From Gnetum montanum (Eukaryota > Streptophyta > Gnetopsida > Gnetales > Gnetaceae): a stretch of 64,000 nt of DNA. Under the pieces are notes generated by a model. It was not told the DNA's origin, ran no database searches, and saw only the letters and a program-made list of their open reading frames with translations. The stretch spans positions 7,223-71,222 of the forward strand of contig MNCI01002976.1 in the NCBI GenBank assembly GCA_015680685.1. The letters run 5' to 3'. The position numbers and the translations under genes were made by a program. This document shows positions 9,752 to 21,890 of the stretch, in pieces (position 1 is the stretch's first letter; every line of letters begins with the position of its first letter).

Positions 9752-12734
9752 TGAATTGGGTATAACGTAACAACCTATTAACCAGGTTTAGGTTACTATG
9801 GTATTACTAACAAAAATAAATTGCAATTTATAGAAATTTAAGGATGCGAAAAAAAAAATATGACCAGCAAAGCATTAAGTGCTTATAAAAACAAACATAG
9901 AGATCTACAAAAAGTATAAACAATTTAAATATAAAATTACATTGCCATGCCAATTCAATGCCCTAATACTAAGGTAAAAATACACCTTAACTATAATACA
10001 ATAACAATGGAATAAATATGATTAAATATCCATATCGAATCAAGGCATTAGGCTCATATCATTAAAAACTATTAACCAATTTATTAATTACCAAACCGAT
10101 GTGGGCTTCTGCATAAACAATGGAAAGAAATGTAAGGTCTACACCAAAGACAAGTAATTACAAAGTCCATACAATGTTGCCAATCAAAAGGCATTACATA
10201 GTATAAAATACCAATTAAACATTATAACTTAGAAAAAATACATGAAACTTCTAACTTAAACAAAAACCAAAAATCCATAAATTCTATTCTAAGCATAAGC
10301 TTCTCCATCTACTTTCTCATCATTAACACTTGTATCACTTGGGAGGGAAAAACAAAGGAGAAAGTTAGTGTTCACATTGAGTGGAGAAAATAAACTATAA
10401 GTACTCCCCTAAGAATTTTGGAACCAAGCACTAGCTAGTTGGAAAGTCATGCATAGGAATAAGTGCATCTAAAACATTAGCATCCAAGTAACCAAAACAC
10501 ACGGACATCCAATAATCAATCCAAACCATAAAAAATGCCTAATATCATATCATTAACAAATTCCACCATGACCCACATCCAAACCATGAAAGCTAGCACC
10601 ATGTTTCAATTTCCTCAAGCCAAAGTTGGAAAGTGTAATCATTATATATAAAAATATTTTTATCAAATGCTAAAGCCAAACCAAAATGTGCTTGTAGGAC
10701 CTGTTTAATGTTTCATAAGTCTGGTATCAAGGTTAGCTTGAGTTCTATTGTCTTGATTTCCATCATCACTAGGGTGAGAAGCCCAAACTCTTCTACTCAC
10801 TTCCCCCTCCTATGGCATTTTTTAAAGGAAAAAATGATATAAACTTTACTACTATAGATAGTTAAGAGTTGTAGCATGCCTTGGGTTCCTTTAAAATGAA
10901 CTAGCCATGCCCTTCATGCTAGCTCTATCAAACATCATCAAAACTACAAAATGTTAGTAATCAATTCATCATATCAAAATCAAACCCAAGGTGGTGGAAA
11001 AGCATAATCAAACCATATAGATAACACCAATGTTTAATGAACCCTAAGTCTCATATATTGTATTGTTTGATTTGTATGCCTACCTTACTACAATATCTAT
11101 CAATGAATGGTTTGCCTAGCTCAATAATAATATTTACCAAATGAATGATCTGCTTAATAAACAAAATATTAACCCAGAGGCATCCGAAGCAACCACAAAT
11201 TCTAAAAAGATAATCAATTATTACTTCCAATTTTTAGTTGTGTTAGGAAGTTCTAGAAACTATGCTTTTAACCATTTTGATAGTTTTTGGAATCCACTAC
11301 ATGTAGGATCACTTTACAAAAGTTGCATTTTTTATGCATTATCTCCTAATGTCATCCCTATGTGTTTAGACCTTCATTTTTACCTTATCATGAGGTCGCA
11401 ATGAACTAAACACACCATAAGGAGTACCTTGTGATGCACACTAACATGCTGAATCACTTTGCCTTCTATGTCATCATTGTTCAAAGTCATCTCATGCCTC
11501 TAAAATGCGAAAAACTATATAAAATCTTAGTTCTACATCTTAGAAATTCATCAAAGATAAAAAACAAAATAAAAATAGATCCAAATTGAGAAAAATTCAA
11601 GATGCAATCTCCAAATTCTGCTAAAATCAATATCAGAATCTTAGATTTCAGAAACATGCATTAACAAATTAGATCTAATAGAGAAAATCCCCAAAATATT
11701 TTGTTGAATAGTTGTTAAAAAAACCAAACAAAACAAAATCAAATTCACACATAATCAGTTATTCCAAAAATTCAAAAGATGAGCATTATAATAAACTACC
11801 TAATTTGACTAATAGTATGGTAGATTAAATACCATTGCATGCCAAAAATCTCCTAAGCAGGCTCAAAACCCTAAGCTAAGTCAAAGGTCAACAATTGGAT
11901 CCAAGCAAAACCTAAAATGAGATATGGAAGGAAAGCACTTGCAAAGGTCCTAATTGGCAATGAAGGCTTAAATGAGGTTGCTCTCCTATCCATTAAGATC
12001 TTTCTCTCTTGTTCTATCTCCTAGATGTTGACAATGTAATTGGATGATCTCTAATGAAAGGGTTACTAGGTATTTATACTCACAAGGGTATACAAGGGTT
12101 TCATAAATGGGTGATTCTAATGGAAGAAACTAAAAATAAAAAGATAATATAATTAACACATAATTTTCTAAAATTAAATAAATAATAATTTTAACATGGG
12201 TTTATAGGTTGTGTTAGCCTACTAGGGTACCCTTAGGTACTACCTAATAGCTATGTCTACTCTAAATGTTAACCAAGGTTCAAGGTCTAAGAATTCAAAT
12301 ATAATCAAGGTACTCTCCCAATCTACCATGCTAAAAATAAAGTACCAAATAAACTAACAAATATTTTATTAACTTTCAAACAACAATAAAGGCATGTCAA
12401 ACACACGACATAAAGCATACCACATACATGATGTAGAATCCCATGTTTCCATGATGAATCTAGTACTTGATACCTACTTACTAAAAACATCAATAAAGAG
12501 GTTAGTGCACATATGCTTAAAAAATATATTAATAAATATCAAACCTACTTACTAAAACAATTACCAAGCATATAGCTTATCAAACATATAATTATACATC
12601 ATAAACATGCCACACCAAACATAAGATACCAAACACAATGTATAGACTAGGCAAAAGAAAAAAAACACACACATTAAGGGTTTAAATCAAAGGACATAGT
12701 AACACAATGTTGTATCTGGGAACAGGGTGTAACA
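9752..12734 (-). mobile_element. Long 3' LTR of a Tekay/Del-like chromovirus (left end uncertain)
   Basis: On the minus strand, an A/G-rich tract (AAAAGGTGAAAAG) is followed at 12734 by TGTTACACCCTGTTCCC. This TGTTACACCC start is typical of plant Ty3 chromovirus LTRs. The pol end of the same element lies immediately upstream at 12740-13141. TATAAATA on the minus strand near 12070-12080 would put U3 at about 660 bp. The other end is not fixed: a possible start TG at 9752 would give about 3 kb, long but known for this lineage. No second LTR is in the window to confirm it. No genes of its own. Confidence 0.55.
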
Positions 12735-12739
12735 CTTTT

Positions 12740-13141
12740 CACCTTTTAATAATATTCCTTCTAAAAGATCTTAGGTTGAGTGCTATATAAATCCTTTTCC
12801 ACTTCCCATGATACTTCTTGATCATCATGTATTTCCCAAATCATCTTAACCATAAGAATTACTTTGCTTCTCAACTTTCTTTCTATCATGTCCTTACTCT
12901 TAATAGGCTACTCCACATACTTGATGTTCAATTGAACTTGCACCTCTTGTCAATCTATCACATGACTAGCATTTGAAGTGAATTTTCTTAATATAGAAAC
13001 ATGAAACATGATTTGAATAAATTGCAACTACTATAGAAGGTCAATCTAGTATGTAACTTATACAATCTTGCTTAAAATCGGAAAGAGATGAATGTAGCAT
13101 GGTGCTAATTTTCTCTTCCTGTTGAATCTCATAACACCTTT
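12740..13141 (-). pseudogene. Chromovirus integrase C-terminus with chromodomain remnant
   Basis: Minus-strand translation reads KGVMRFNRKRKLAP, then MFHVSILRKF, then a block ending WEIHDDQEVSWEVEKDL. These are the GPY/F region, the NVFHVSMLRKY-like motif and the chromodomain-like tail (family: KVLWRHHGVEEATWE) of Tekay/Del-type chromoviruses. The domain targets integration to chromatin. Three or more in-frame stops make it dead. It ends abruptly at 13141, where the LTR at 13147 begins, so the element was split by an insertion. The rest of its pol is not found elsewhere in the window. Confidence 0.75.
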
Positions 13142-13146
13142 TAATG

Positions 13147-14229
13147 GTGAAAGTTTAAGAAATATTTTAAATTTAATATTAAACTCTAATGGTTTAATCA
13201 CCTTCAAATACTAAATCCAGATATTATGCAAAGATAAAACTTTTTGCTAGAAAATAAGAAAACTAGCTATCTTTAATTAATTGATTATAAGATTATAATA
13301 GGAATCTCAAACCTCATAACATCCAAAACCTTTCACACTCAAAAAAAATTGCAAAGCCTAATTCTTTACAATCATACAATGGCTATTCTTAATTCAAGAC
13401 ACAACCAATAGAGAGTCTCTCCCATAACCTGGGACTAAAGATCTCAACTCACAAGTAAGCCACAACAGAAATGAACACATAGATCAATACAACATAAGTT
13501 AACCTTGGAGATGCAATTACCAATTACACTCACTCAATGTGCCCACACACCCTCTCTTGCTAAGCTTTCCACACTCAAGGGATCTCTTTCTCACTTATGG
13601 TACCAACAATTATGAATTACATTAATATATATGGATAACAAGGAGACAAGAAGCTTAGAAACCTTCCCTCAACTGAACTTGAGGTTTTTCATATGTCTCT
13701 AGGATCTTTCAACCTTCTGTTTAGATTTTTCCATCCTTTTCCTACTTACGCTAGCTATTTCTAGAATTAGAATGGGTGATTTCAGAAGTTTTCCTAACCA
13801 TACAAGTCATCTCTAGCATGGGCAGGTCATCTCTCATGAAAACATAACTTTTGGCAATGATGTCTACTATTTTTGAGATATGTCTCCTCCCTAGAAAAGA
13901 TGTCTCCTCTTGACCCAAGATATTATGCCTAAGATATCTTGTCTTGGCCTAAGATTTCTTCTCTATGCACAATACATCTTGCTTGATACATTAGTACTTT
14001 GCATAGGATGTCTTTCTTGAGACATTAGTACTCTACAAAAGACATCTTGCCTAAGACATCAACACTTTGCACAAGATGTCTCTTCTCAAACTAAGATGTC
14101 TTCTATGAAGACTCCATTCCCAACCAAAACATCTTCTTAACCTCCAAGATGTCTTCATATATCCCAAAACCTATAGAAAACAAACATAGGGAAGGAACAA
14201 AGGGAATCAAAAGAGGTGTTCATACACCA
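13147..14229 (-). mobile_element. 3' LTR of the inserted chromovirus
   Basis: A 1083-bp LTR in minus orientation with matching ends. On the minus strand it begins TGGTGTATG (14229) and ends TTTCACCA (13147), giving a TGGTG/CACCA terminal inverted repeat. The pol of its own element lies upstream at 14280-18350. The 5 bases before 13147 are TTTAA, the expected target duplication. No 5' LTR partner was found to the right, so the 5' end is lost. Confidence 0.7.
13850..14165. repeat. Short degenerate repeats of AAGATGTCT/AGACATC type
   Basis: About fifteen imperfect copies of AAGATGTCTT, AGACATC and related words in 310 bp within the LTR at 13147-14229, spaced irregularly at about 15-30 bp and in both orientations. 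They lie in the LTR's upstream (U3) half, where such repeats often act as promoter elements. That role is inference. Confidence 0.55.
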
Positions 14230-14279
14230 ACTCTCACGCCCTTCAAAAAGTGAGCTCATATGAACATGGGAGTAGGGGT

Positions 14280-15450
14280 TGAACTGATCCTTCACTGAAG
14301 AAGTTTGATCCCATGAACTAATACAACATCATCTATAGATTGATCCTCCCAATGGATCAAATGTTCATGTCTCTTGACATCCCAAGTGCTAGAAGCTTTC
14401 CTTAGCTTGAGTATGATTGTCTTCCTCTTCATTGAAGGCTTGGACTGCTCAATAGTCCTGTTCAACTCATTGATGCTACCTTTTATGGTCTTACCATCTA
14501 TTGATCCATGCTAGTGCACAAGATCTAAAATATCAAATACAAAAGACTTACTAACATCATTTGGTAAATAAATCTCAAAATCATTATTATTAATTTGAGC
14601 CTTGATTTTGAAAGGCCTTATCTTCTTGACTTTCAAATTAGAGAAATTAATACATATTAACCATTTCTTCTTCAAATGCACCCAAAATAAGTTACCTACA
14701 ACTAAATTAGGCTTTCATTTCCCCTCATTCCTATTAAGGGCTTTCTCTTCAACCTTCTTCTCAAGATCTAATTTTACTTATGCATGGAGCTCCATCATCT
14801 CTTACATGAAATTAGCACTAGGTTGAGCTTCACAATTAAAGATCTATAAAGTATTTACCATCCTTCAATAAAACACATTGTTCACCTAAAAAGGGCTTTT
14901 GCCAATAACAATGTAAAAATATTATTATATGAAAACTTATCATGATACAAAATGTTTTCCCACCTATTTTATTATCAATCACACAAAAATTTCAATATAT
15001 TTAGCAAGGATTTTCTCACCACCTCTGTTTGGCTATCAAATTATGGATGATATGCACTAGAAAAATTCAACTTTGTCTCTAAAATTTTCCAAAGGGACCT
15101 CATGAATTTGAAATCTCTATTAGGAACAATATTTAGAATAATTCCATGCAACTTCACAACATGCTAGAAAAACAAATTTGCTACATGAGAAACATCACTC
15201 ACCTTCTTGCATGGAATGAAATGTGCCATCTTGAAAAACTTTTCAACAACAACAGAAATTGTATTATTTATACTTTTGGTTTTTCAAATACCACATAAAA
15301 AATCCATAGACACACTTTCTCATCCACTCCTTTACCTCCTTTGAAGTTCTAACAAGTCAAACACTCCTTTACAAGTTTGGAAACTTTTGTTGCTATACCA
15401 AGCCAAAAATAGTGTCTACCCATAAGTTTCAATGTTTTATCTATGACAAT
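14280..15450 (-). pseudogene. Chromovirus integrase remnant
   Basis: Minus-strand blocks include MDFLCGI, KMAHFIPCKK, VANLFF, VKLHGI and FSSAYHP.FDSQTEVV (family: FSTAYHPQTDGQTEVV). These are the integrase core of Ty3 chromoviruses. The second catalytic Asp is Asn (VPNRDFKF for the usual VSDRDVKF). A C-terminal end with a possible chromodomain (HLIHWEDQSIDDVVL) runs to about 14285. Stops are frequent. The enzyme would insert the element's cDNA; this copy cannot. Confidence 0.7.
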
Positions 15451-15699
15451 GTGGCTTGTCATGCCACTATAATGCTTTTCAAACAAAATATTTTTCCTAA
15501 AATCATAATTAGAAATAAATACCTTTCCATTCTTAAATAATAGTTCATCTTGAATATGATAGTTCCTCTACTAGTTTATCCTACTCATCAATGACTCTTT
15601 AGGGCTCTTCCAAACTTGCCAAAAATCAACATCATGCTCATACAAAGAAACAAAATCATACATATCTTCCACATGGGGTACACTAAAATTCACCATATG

Positions 15700-17100
15700 C
15701 ACCCTTGATAATGCATCAGCTACCACATTAGCTTTTCAATTTTGTGCTTCAACATAATATTGAACTCCTATAATAGTGTAACCCACTTCATGTGCTTTTC
15801 ACTCAATTTCTTTTTTGAGTTTAGAAACTGAAATGCTTTATGGTGTGTTAATAAAGTAAAATCTTTGGGAAATAAATGATACCTTCAATTCTTGATTACT
15901 TGAAGAATAGCGTATAACTCCTTCTCATATATGCTATACTTTTTCCTTGACTTATTCAACTTTTTAGAAAAGAAAGCAATAGGCCTACCTTCTTGTGAAA
16001 GTACCCCACCAATGGAAAGTTAACTTGCATTCACCTAAACCTGAAAAACCTTCTTAAAATATAGAATTACAAGTACCACTTCAATGGTAATCTTTTCTTT
16101 CAAAAAGTCAAAGATCCCTTGGGTTTCATTATTCCATTTGAAATTGTTATTTTTCTTCAACAAAGAAGACATAGGCTATGAAATACCACTAAAATTTTTG
16201 ATGAACTATCTATAAAAACTTTCTAAGCCAAGGAATAATCTTACCTCAATATTCTTAAGAGTTGACCAATTCCTAATAGCCTTCACCTTGGTGGCTTTCA
16301 TATCAATTTGGTTTTTAGAAACCACATGCTCCAAATATGTGATTTTCCTCTTAAAGAAATGACTTTTCTTCGCATTGATCACTAGTTTTACCTCCTTCAA
16401 GTTAAGACACACCATCCTCAAGTAATCCAAGTGCTCTTTCTCATTAGAGCTATATACCAAAATATTGTCAAAAAGGATAATATAGTAATTACCAATCAAA
16501 TTTTTCAATACATTGTGCATCAACCTCATGAAAGTAGCAAGTGCATTCATGAGCCCAAATGACATCACCAACTACTCAAACAATCCATCTAGTGTTTTGA
16601 AAGCTATCTTCCACTTATCACTAACCATGATACTAATTTAGTGGTGTCCACTCTTCAACTCAATTTTCCTAAAAGTTTTAGCATTAGTAAGGACATCAAG
16701 GATATTATCCATCCTTGGAATAGGAAACTGGTACCTCATTTTTATCTTATTCACTACCCTAAAATCAATGCATATCCTTCATTCATCATTATTCTTCTCT
16801 AGCACTAACACCATTGGAACTACATAAGGTAAAATGGATTCCCTTAGAAAGCCATTTATAAGTAACTCCTCTACTTCCCTTTGTAATTCATCCCACTAAT
16901 TTGGTGCCATCTAGTATGCTCACTTGTTTGGAATGGTAGCACTAGGAATGAAATCAATCTAATGTTGTACATTCCTCATTAGTGGTAATCCATCTAATTT
17001 TTCATTGAACACCTTGGGAAATTTATATTTCAAGCCTAGCACACCTATAGGAAGTTTGATCTACATATAATCATAGTTAGTAATAACTATTGTCATAATA
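15700..17100 (-). pseudogene. Chromovirus RT and RNase H remnant
   Basis: The longest open block is 16206-16571, carrying FGLMNALATFMRLM, LFDNILVYSSN, HLDYLRMV and FLGLESFYR. These are RT fingers-palm motifs of Ty3 elements. The catalytic YFDD-type box is LFDN, with the second Asp changed to Asn at about 16464-16466. N-terminal RT blocks lie at 16600-17000 and RNase H-like sequence at 15700-16150, both with many stops. The part lies between a protease/gag remnant (upstream on the minus strand) and integrase, in normal Ty3 order. Confidence 0.8.
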
Positions 17101-17399
17101 GAAAAAACCAAAACTAGTTTCAACATGTTTCTTAATATATTACCTCTTTCCTAGAAGGATTAAGGAAGCATTAAGTGAGCTTTGTTGCCTCACTTGTTCA
17201 GCTATCATGGGAATCAACTCATGGATTCAATTAGATTTAGCTATACTCCACACATTTCTCACTTCATCAAACTAAGCACCATTATCAAAATTCATAGGTC
17301 TACTAATAATTACATTAGCATAGGTTATTGGAAGTACATCACATTTCAAAACATCATGAAAACCTTTAATTTTAAATCTCAAAGTACATTGTTCCCTCA

Positions 17400-18350
17400 C
17401 CTTTTAGAAAAATTCTTTAGATAACCAATGCAATTTATAAGATTTAGGATTAAAATTAGTTACTAAACCCAATCTAAAACCTATGCTAGAAGAAATAACA
17501 TTTTATTGGACTTCCTCATTAATCAAAATGTGAATTCATTTCCCACTAAGTAAACATCTAATCCCAATCCGAAACAAAACATTTCTATTAGAATGATATT
17601 CTCTATTTAAATTCCTCATGAATGCACAAGAATTTAATTTAGAGATATCCTTAATTTTTGGATCATTAGGGTTAAATTTATAAATACATTGGCTTGATGT
17701 CTCGTACAACTCCATGGTTTACACATCTTTACCCTTAACTACCTTATGAAGTGGACATTTCCATTGCTTGTGTCACCATTATTCAGACTTAAAGCACTGG
17801 ATTTTTGATGAGTTGTTGCATTAATATTTTCCTTCCTTGTCTTGGTTCTTCTTAGCTTTTTCCTTCTCATTGTCTCTTTCTATCTTCTTATTCTAGCTAC
17901 CATCCTTGTATTTAAACTTGGACATGGATTCTTTTTTAGATTTGGATCCCTTTTCCTTTCCCTTGGAAATTTATTTTCTCTTGTTTCCAAATTCACTTCA
18001 TTTCTTCTTAGCCTTGAGTGTCAAATCATAAGCCTCATAAAGAGTTTTCATCTCTTAAAAAGACAACTCCTTCTCATATGCCATTTTAAGACCTCCTAAA
18101 AAGATTGAAGCCTATTCATATTCTTTCCACTTTACCTTAGCTTTATGAAATAGATCACAAAATTCAATGTAGAATTCTTTGACATCTTTGTCACTTTGCC
18201 TAAGAAATTTTAACTTTATAATGCTTTCTTATCTTTAACAATACTATTCAAATTTTTTCTTTCAAATATGATTCATCAAATTTCAATCTTTATAATGCTA
18301 CTCCCTTCCCCCTTTTATTTCCTAGTGGACAAAAACATTGAGATTAAAAC
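17400..18350 (-). pseudogene. Chromovirus gag and protease remnant
   Basis: Minus strand. The gag tail is Lys-rich (many KKK, KEK and NKK runs near 17850-18000). A decayed zinc knuckle (QCFKSE..HKQWKCP) lies near 17750-17800, followed by a protease-like stretch (HILINEEVQ.NVISSSIGFRL; family: VLVDTGAS.NFIS). The active Asp is not preserved. Upstream gag is seen to about 18350, where plus-strand Athila-like gag begins. No primer site or 5' LTR is present, so this element was truncated at its 5' end. Confidence 0.6.
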
Positions 18351-18359
18351 TTTATCAAC

Positions 18360-19230
18360 ATTTTCTTAATTCTATGATATAGATGATGAAGATCCATATA
18401 ATCATATACCAGCATTTGAAACATTGATAGTTACATGTGGTAACAATATTACAAAATGTACTAAAAGGAGTGTCTTTTATCTAACATTTACAGATCGTTC
18501 ATTATCGTAGTATAGATGGTTAAAACAAAATTCTATTCAGTCTTGGAATGGTTTTAAGAATGAGTTTTAAATTGATTTTTATTTTTAGCAAAAATGCACC
18601 AATATAAGAAATAACTTGTAGGCTTTTTACATCAAGAAAATGAAACTTAGGAATAGGCTTGGGAGTATTTAAAAATGTAAACGCAAGAAATCCTGGTCAT
18701 GATTTTTCATAATATTAAATGTTAGGGTTTTTTTTAATGGTTTATACCTATCACATGGTAGAGTATCTATTTTGCTTATGGTGTTACAATTATAATAATG
18801 ACAACAAAAGTAGCTTTTGGTGCATTAGATAAAATAGTGGATCAGAGAAAAAGTTGGCCTATGGATAAAAAAGCCAATATGTTAGAACATAAAGTGATAA
18901 TAGGTTTGGAAAAATAAATTGTGAAGATTAATAATAAATTATCATCTTGATCTATGTCATCTAATGCTAGTTTGTAGGGCCAATCTTTCCAATGTCCACA
19001 ACAAGCATCGTTAGTTTGTATGAATGAGGGAATTCATAACACTAACCAACCATAGGCTAGAGGTATGGATTTTCCTTATTCTTGTGTAATTTGTAGGGAG
19101 ATTAATCACACTACTCATGATTATCCCATTTTACCATTTATTAAAGAACAAACTAATGTTGTAGGTAGTCAAGGTGGATAGGGGAGAAGTGTAACTTTAC
19201 AAAGTAGGATTTGGAATCCCAAACATGTCC
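18360..19230 (+). pseudogene. Athila-like gag remnant
   Basis: Plus-strand gag of a Ty3 element. A capsid block has HIPAFETLIVTCGNN, FYLTFTDRSLS.YRWLKQ and SIQSWNGFKNEF, matching the plant retrotransposon gag pattern (FP.SL...A..W...LP..SI.SW..L...F). A knuckle-like CVICREINHTTHDYP lies near 19079-19125 (CX2CX4HX4C-like, last Cys lost). Stops and shifts are frequent. It directly abuts the minus-strand chromovirus gag at 18350. Confidence 0.65.
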
Positions 19231-19449
19231 AAAATTACCAATCATGTCCTCCAGTTTGGCTTAATTATCCAAATGACCATAATAATTTCAACTATTCTTG
19301 GATACCTAATCAAAATCATGAATTTCATTAGCAAATGCTACAACAAAATGAAAACTTACAACATAATTTGCAAAATCAAAATGATCATATAATTAAGCAT
19401 ATTTAAGCCTTACAATCTAAGGACACATTACCAACACAAATTGAAAGAA

Positions 19450-20260
19450 ATTCCAAGTATCAAGGAAGATAAGTATTACATATGGTTTTGTCATCCAACA
19501 ATGACCAATGTAATGTAGTGACTAGAAGTAGAAGAGTTATTGATCTTCAAACTCCTTTTCATAGGGCTATTGAGAATAAAGAACTAGAGGAGGAATTTGA
19601 ATCTTTACAAAAGGAACTTCCTATGAAAGAAGTGATTGATCCAAAGATTCTTTCAGAGGAAATCATTAATTCATCTTCTCTACTAGCATCTTTTCTTGAT
19701 AGATAAAAATCAAATGAGATTGATGATAAGAAAATTGAGAACCTTTTTAAAGTTGTCACCCTACATTTTATTATTAATAGTTATTGAAGAAAACTCCTAA
19801 TATGCTAAATACCTTAAGGAGCTTTGTTCTATGAAAAATAAAATTTAAATACCTAAGCATGTTAGCCTTGCTAAAAATATCACAAATATTTTAAATGTTA
19901 GGATGTCTAAAAAGGTAATAGATCCTAGTAGTCCTACGATTGCATGCATGATTCATAATAGAAAATTTCATCATGCATTAGTATATCTAGGGGCTAATGT
20001 AAATATTATGCCATTTCAGATTTATCAGTCATTTGGTTATGATCATATTAGACCTACCAATTTTACCATTTCCTTGGTTTATGGGTCTACTAACTATCTG
20101 AAACATATTATTGAGGATATATTGGTTTAGGTAGATAAAGCTTTGCACCCTAATGATTTCATTGTGGTGGATTATTATACATCTTGATTAAATAATGTTT
20201 ATCCTTTGATTTTAGGTAGACTTATGTTGGTAACTATGGATGTAGTTATTTAAGTAAAAA
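19450..20260 (+). pseudogene. Athila-like gag tail and protease remnant
   Basis: The open stretch 19482-19706 is an acidic linker. The stretch 19903-20130 carries DPSSPTIACMI, LVYLGANVNIMPFQIYQSFG and YLKHIIEDILV, followed by FIVVDYY and YPLILGRLML. This matches the Athila protease block (ALLDLGASVNLLPYSVY...GI.EDVLV.V....P.DFVVLD...ILGRPFL). The active Asp before LGA is Tyr, so the enzyme is dead. It would process the Gag-Pol polyprotein. Confidence 0.75.
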
Positions 20261-20318
20261 CTACATTGATGACTTTAACATTTTCCAATATGAAATTTTT
20301 AATCAATTTATATAACTT

Positions 20319-20415
20319 TTATTTTTTAGGGTCTACCAAAATTTTCTTTTTACTCACAATGTGGCCTAACAATATGACCTCCACAAACTCCATCATGGTT
20401 GAAAGTAAGAATTTG
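20319..20415 (-). pseudogene. Inverted fragment of Athila-like reverse transcriptase
   Basis: On the minus strand, FVEVILLGHIVSKKKILVD matches the Athila RT segment (EGIVLGHKVS..GIEVD). The surrounding element is on the plus strand: protease ends about 60 bp before it, and plus-strand RNase H sequence (FDLVIPNKKGSKNVV) begins directly after. Almost all the rest of RT is absent. This is a small local inversion with deletion. Confidence 0.6.
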
Positions 20416-21890
20416 ATTTGGTAATTCCTAATAAGAAGGGATCTAAAAATGTAGTGCAGATCATTTGTACATATTAGAGCATAATGTAGATTTGGAGACA
20501 TCTTATACCTTTAATGATGTATTTCTAGATGAATGACCATTTGCTTGCTTGGCTAGGACTATTATTCCTAAGGTTTGAAACCCTTGGTATGTAGATATTG
20601 CTAATTATTTAGCTGTATGCAAACTACCAAAATCTTGGACTCAAGGATAGAAATGGATCTTCGTCATTAAGGCACAATGGTTCACTTTGGAAGATCCATT
20701 CATGTATAAGGTTTGCAAAGATTAGAACATTCAACAATGTTTACCAAAACAAGAATAACAAGAGGTAATTACTTTCAACCATAATGGAGTATGTGAAGGT
20801 CACTTTTCAAGTAAGAAAATTTCATACAAAGTCCTTCATATTGGTTTTTATTGGTCTAATTTATTTCAAAATACTTATGCATATTGTAAAAGATGTGATT
20901 AATGCTAGTCCATGGGAGGACTGACAAGATAATAAGACATGTTATTATTACCTATCTTGGTGAAGTGTGAACCCTTCAATTATTGGAGCATTGATATCAT
21001 GGGTTCTTTTCCTTAAAGAAACTCTTGTAAGTATATTTTAGTTTCCATTGATTATGTTACCAAGAATTTTGGCAAGAGCAACTAGGCATGATGATGTAAA
21101 ATTGATAGTTAGTTTCTTGAGAGAAGACTTAATTCCATGCTTTTGACATCCAAAAATCCTAATTAGTGATTAAGGAACAAATTTTGTTAATGATATAATG
21201 GGGAAATTGCTAAACAAAATGGGAAATACACATCATATTGCTATTGCATATTACCCTTAATCAAATGATGTAGTTAAAATTATGAATAAGGAAATTTAAA
21301 AACATTCCATAGAAAGTTATATGAAAGAATAGAAAATATTGGTATACTTGATTACTTGATGCATTGTGAGCTATTAATACATCATATCAGTTGGCTCTCA
21401 GATTTAATTCATATGAAATAGTATTTAGTAAGTAATGTCTTATTATTTCTTTGATATAAAATAAATCCTTTCAAATGCAACGTCAATTGGATATGAACTT
21501 GGACTTGTGTATTTCTATCCATATCTATGCTCTAAACTATTTAGCTAAAGATTTTATGCATGCTCTAGATAGGCAATGTTTGTATAAGAAATAGATGAAG
21601 ATGTGACATGATCAAATGATTATGCAAAAGTTATTTTCAGAAGGTGATTTAATGTTACTATTTAATATAAGGATTAATAATTTTTCTATGAAATTAGTAT
21701 TAACATGGAAGATTCCTTTTACGGTTATTAAGGTATTAGGTAATGACACTATTGAAATTTCTAGGCCTGGTAGTTGTGAGTCTCTACATGTGAATGGTCA
21801 ATGGCTTGAAGATTATTTTGGATAACAACCCTACTTTGATATTGAGATGATTACCTTAACTGATACTTCTTCTTAGTAAGTTGAATTTAA
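20416..21890 (+). pseudogene. Athila-like RNase H end and integrase remnant
   Basis: In order: the RNase H end (NKKGSKNVV, then LEHNVDLETSY); the pre-integrase region (NPWYVDIANYLAV, GHFSSKKISYKVLHIGFYW, AYCKRCD, SMGGLTR); the integrase core start (YWSIDIMGSFP, ILVSIDYVTK); and the C-terminal end 21616-21825 (FSEGDLMLLFNIR, FTVIKVLGNDTIEI, LHVNGQWLEDYF). The last matches the Athila/Tat integrase tail (FKVNGQRLK.Y). Many stops; inactive. RT is missing apart from the inverted fragment just upstream. Confidence 0.8.

Noticed and set aside
10722-10729. TGGTATCA, a possible tRNA-Met primer site on the plus strand
   Set aside because: Only eight bases match, no LTR end precedes it, and the surrounding element is on the minus strand.
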